Part shown: one piece after another, positions 16,212 to 17,619 of the stretch
Layout: each line of letters begins with the position of its first letter
How positions within the stretch are numbered: position 1 is the stretch's first letter
Source of the DNA: an uncultured Collinsella sp.
GTDB lineage: Bacteria; Actinomycetota; Coriobacteriia; Coriobacteriales; Coriobacteriaceae
Direction: 5' to 3'
Assembly (NCBI GenBank): GCA_958421035.1
Contig: CATZKS010000033.1
Coordinates: forward strand, 1 to 17,619
DNA: 17,619 nt
The notes under the pieces: generated by a model
Told to the model about the DNA's origin: nothing
Seen by the model: the letters and a program-made list of their open reading frames with translations, nothing else
The model's database searches: none
Translations under genes and position numbers: made by a program

Positions 16212-16221
16212 TAGCGCAGCG

Positions 16222-16241
16222 CGGTCGGCGCAAGCCGACCG
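16222..16241 (+). repeat. Perfect 8-bp hairpin with GCAA tetraloop
   Basis: CGGTCGGC-GCAA-GCCGACCG: a perfect stem capped, on the plus strand, by a GNRA tetraloop. Second of three adjacent hairpins; function unknown. Confidence 0.55.
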
Positions 16242-16246
16242 GATAT

Positions 16247-16267
16247 ATTTTGAGCGGAGCTCAAAAT
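16247..16267. repeat. Perfect 9-bp hairpin
   Basis: ATTTTGAGC-GGA-GCTCAAAAT: a perfect stem with a three-base loop, third of three adjacent hairpins. From here to 16447 I see no further gene. Confidence 0.55.
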
Positions 16268-16447
16268 TTGGACATCCCTCCTATTCGACCACGCCCCCAT
16301 CGCGTTCAGCATCAACCCGGATCCCCTAACATGGAACCTATGACCGTACCCAGTCCCGACCGTTTGCCGAGCAATAGGGTCGCAATCGGCGCCGAACATG
16401 TACTATGTACGGGCATTGTCTAAACCCGTAACTCAAAGGACCCCATC

Positions 16448-17137
16448 TTGCCCGTTGCCGCCGCTATGATCGTTACCGCACACGCCTCGGATGCCATGGT
16501 TGCCATCCCGTTTTGGCTCGAGATGTTCGCCGTCGTCGCGGCATCGATCTCGGGCGTGTTGGTCGCACGCGAGCACAAACTCGACCTGGTGGGCGCCGTC
16601 GCGCTCGCCGTGGTCTGTGGACTGGGCGGCGGTCTTTTGCGCGATATGACGCTGCAGGTGGGCAACGTCTACATCCTCAACCAACCGATGGCGCTCCCGC
16701 TCTCCATCGCCACCGCGGCCATCATCTACATCTTCCCGGCAATCGTCGACAAGCCCGAAAAGCTCATTCCCCTGCTCGATATCATCTCGGTGGGTATTTA
16801 TGCGGCAACCGGCGCAGACAAGGCGCTGGTCTACGGCTTTGCGCCGGCGGTGTGCATCATGATGGGCTTTTTTACCGCGGTGGGCGGCGGCATGCTGCGA
16901 GATGGTTTTATGGGTGTGGTGCCGGGTATCTTCCAGCGCACCAACTTCTATGCCATCGCGGCCATCGCCGGATCGGCAAGCTATGTTTGCCTTGTCATGA
17001 GCGGCTTGGTCAGCAATGTCGTCGCACTGGTCGTTTGCGTCGTGGTGACCATGGGACTACGCTGGCTGTCGCTGCGCTTTGATATCAAAAGCCCCACCGA
17101 GGATGACATCGCACGCTTTTTGCACCGCAAAAAGTAG
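16448..17137 (+). CDS. TRIC/UPF0126-family membrane protein
   Basis: A seven-helix inner-membrane protein of the YicG/YadS (UPF0126, TRIC-type channel) family; relatives conduct monovalent cations or are proposed glycine transporters. Its 229 residues show the internal duplication of the family, each half carrying the glycine-rich turn: GLGGGLLRD (58-66) and AVGGGMLRD (144-152). Hydrophobic helices alternate with short loops and the C-terminus is charged (TEDDIARFLHRKK). The start is a TTG at 16448 with AAAGGA upstream; the in-frame ATG at 16466 has no ribosome site. It stands alone on the plus strand. Substrate is not predictable. Confidence 0.9.
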   Translation: MPVAAAMIVTAHASDAMVAIPFWLEMFAVVAASISGVLVAREHKLDLVGAVALAVVCGLGGGLLRDMTLQVGNVYILNQPMALPLSIATAAIIYIFPAIVDKPEKLIPLLDIISVGIYAATGADKALVYGFAPAVCIMMGFFTAVGGGMLRDGFMGVVPGIFQRTNFYAIAAIAGSASYVCLVMSGLVSNVVALVVCVVVTMGLRWLSLRFDIKSPTEDDIARFLHRKK

Positions 17138-17243
17138 GTGGCGCGGGCTCATCCTTCGAAATGCAACCGAGAGGTTCTTTTAGAGCGCCCACGCGTTGGG
17201 TACCCTGTTAGGTGCATGTCGAGCATCTGACGAAGGATTCACT

Positions 17244-17619
17244 ATGCCCTGTAATCAATTCCCGTCGACCCAGCGCCGTAAAGCGTGGGGCCGCATCACG
17301 ATCTTATTCGCGCTCATCGCTCTAGCGGTCACCGCGCTTCCCACGGCGTCGTTCGCCGGCACGGACACCGCAGGCAACGTACTTGCGACCGACAATGACG
17401 CCAATTCGTCCGGCGTCGAAGGTGACCTGTACTGGGCAGGTCAGGCCCTCAACTTGGACGATGCGTCCATCGGCCGCGACATAATTGCAGCAGGCGAGAG
17501 CCTCTCCATCCGCGACTGCACGGTGGGCGGCGCCGTCCGCTTGGCGGCACGCACTATCGATATCGCCAAGACCACGGTTGATGGCAGCGTCACGGTCGTC
17601 GGTCAGCACGTTGTGCTCA
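17244..17619 (+). CDS. Exported protein with repetitive beta-rich N-terminus, partial
   Basis: The first 125 codons are present; the gene runs off the window. ATG 17244 has AAGGA six bases upstream. A signal peptide is clear: QRRKAWGR, then a hydrophobic core (ITILFALIALAVTALP) and a likely cleavage after ASFA (about residue 38). The mature part has short repeated strands (VEGDLYWAGQALNLDDASIG, DIIAAGESLSIRDCTVGG, AVRLAARTIDIAKTTVDG, SVTVVGQHVV) with periodic Gly/Asp turns and buried Val/Ile, the pattern of a right-handed beta-helix or polymer-forming (bactofilin-like) fold. Specific function is unknown; a cell-surface or membrane-anchored role is inferred. Confidence 0.8.
   Translation, partial: MPCNQFPSTQRRKAWGRITILFALIALAVTALPTASFAGTDTAGNVLATDNDANSSGVEGDLYWAGQALNLDDASIGRDIIAAGESLSIRDCTVGGAVRLAARTIDIAKTTVDGSVTVVGQHVVL

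Noticed and set aside
15844..16233. 129-codon minus-strand open frame
   Set aside because: Runs antisense through both tRNA-Ser genes and their terminators.
16143..16330. Complete degenerate minus-strand tRNA-Ser including the hairpins
   Set aside because: Only the 3' 25 bases match; the acceptor 5' strand, anticodon arm and T-stem do not pair.

Overview
The window is a GC-rich bacterial chromosome segment, most consistent with Coriobacteriia (Actinomycetota) and probably a Collinsella-like gut organism. That placement is inferred from gene order, codon use and protein character; no 16S gene is present. Nearly all genes lie on the minus strand. Only two tRNA genes, a membrane channel gene and a partial secreted-protein gene are on the plus strand.

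Layout by increasing coordinate: 1-730 is an AT-richer flank with no convincing gene, containing palindromes and a possible repeat element. 731-5492 is carB/carA, transcribed carA then carB, with a leader that carries a near-ideal PyrR-binding loop directly against the carA Shine-Dalgarno. 5657-5692 is a terminator. 5699-6647 is a hypothetical single-pass membrane protein whose reading frame is split by a +1 shift. 6667-8439 is an ABC exporter, 8520-9215 a Nudix ADP-ribose pyrophosphatase, 9237-10541 purD, 10660-11946 purA and 12040-13431 dnaB. 13595-13622 is a terminator. 13656-15344 is the conserved block rplI, rpsR, ssb, rpsF, transcribed in the order rpsF-ssb-rpsR-rplI. 15345-15848 is a promoter/leader region with DnaA-box-like sites. 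15849-16078 holds two plus-strand tRNA-Ser genes, each followed by an intrinsic terminator. 16143-16267 holds an inverted partial copy of the second tRNA's 3' end and three perfect hairpins in a row. 16448-17137 is a TRIC/UPF0126-family membrane protein. From 17244 an exported protein runs off the window.

Functionally the window joins a translation/replication operon (S6, SSB, S18, L9, then replicative helicase) to purine synthesis (PurA, PurD) and to carbamoyl phosphate synthesis for pyrimidines and arginine (CarAB). The purD-Nudix pair is tightly spaced and probably co-transcribed. The exporter and the split membrane-protein gene form a second closely spaced pair ending at the 5657-5692 terminator.

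The most interesting signals are the PyrR loop placed for translational repression of carA, the frame-split membrane protein next to the ABC exporter, the tRNA-Ser 3'-end inverted duplication beside a hairpin cluster, and the mutually exclusive hairpins between purA and purD. No CRISPR array, transposase or prophage gene was seen.
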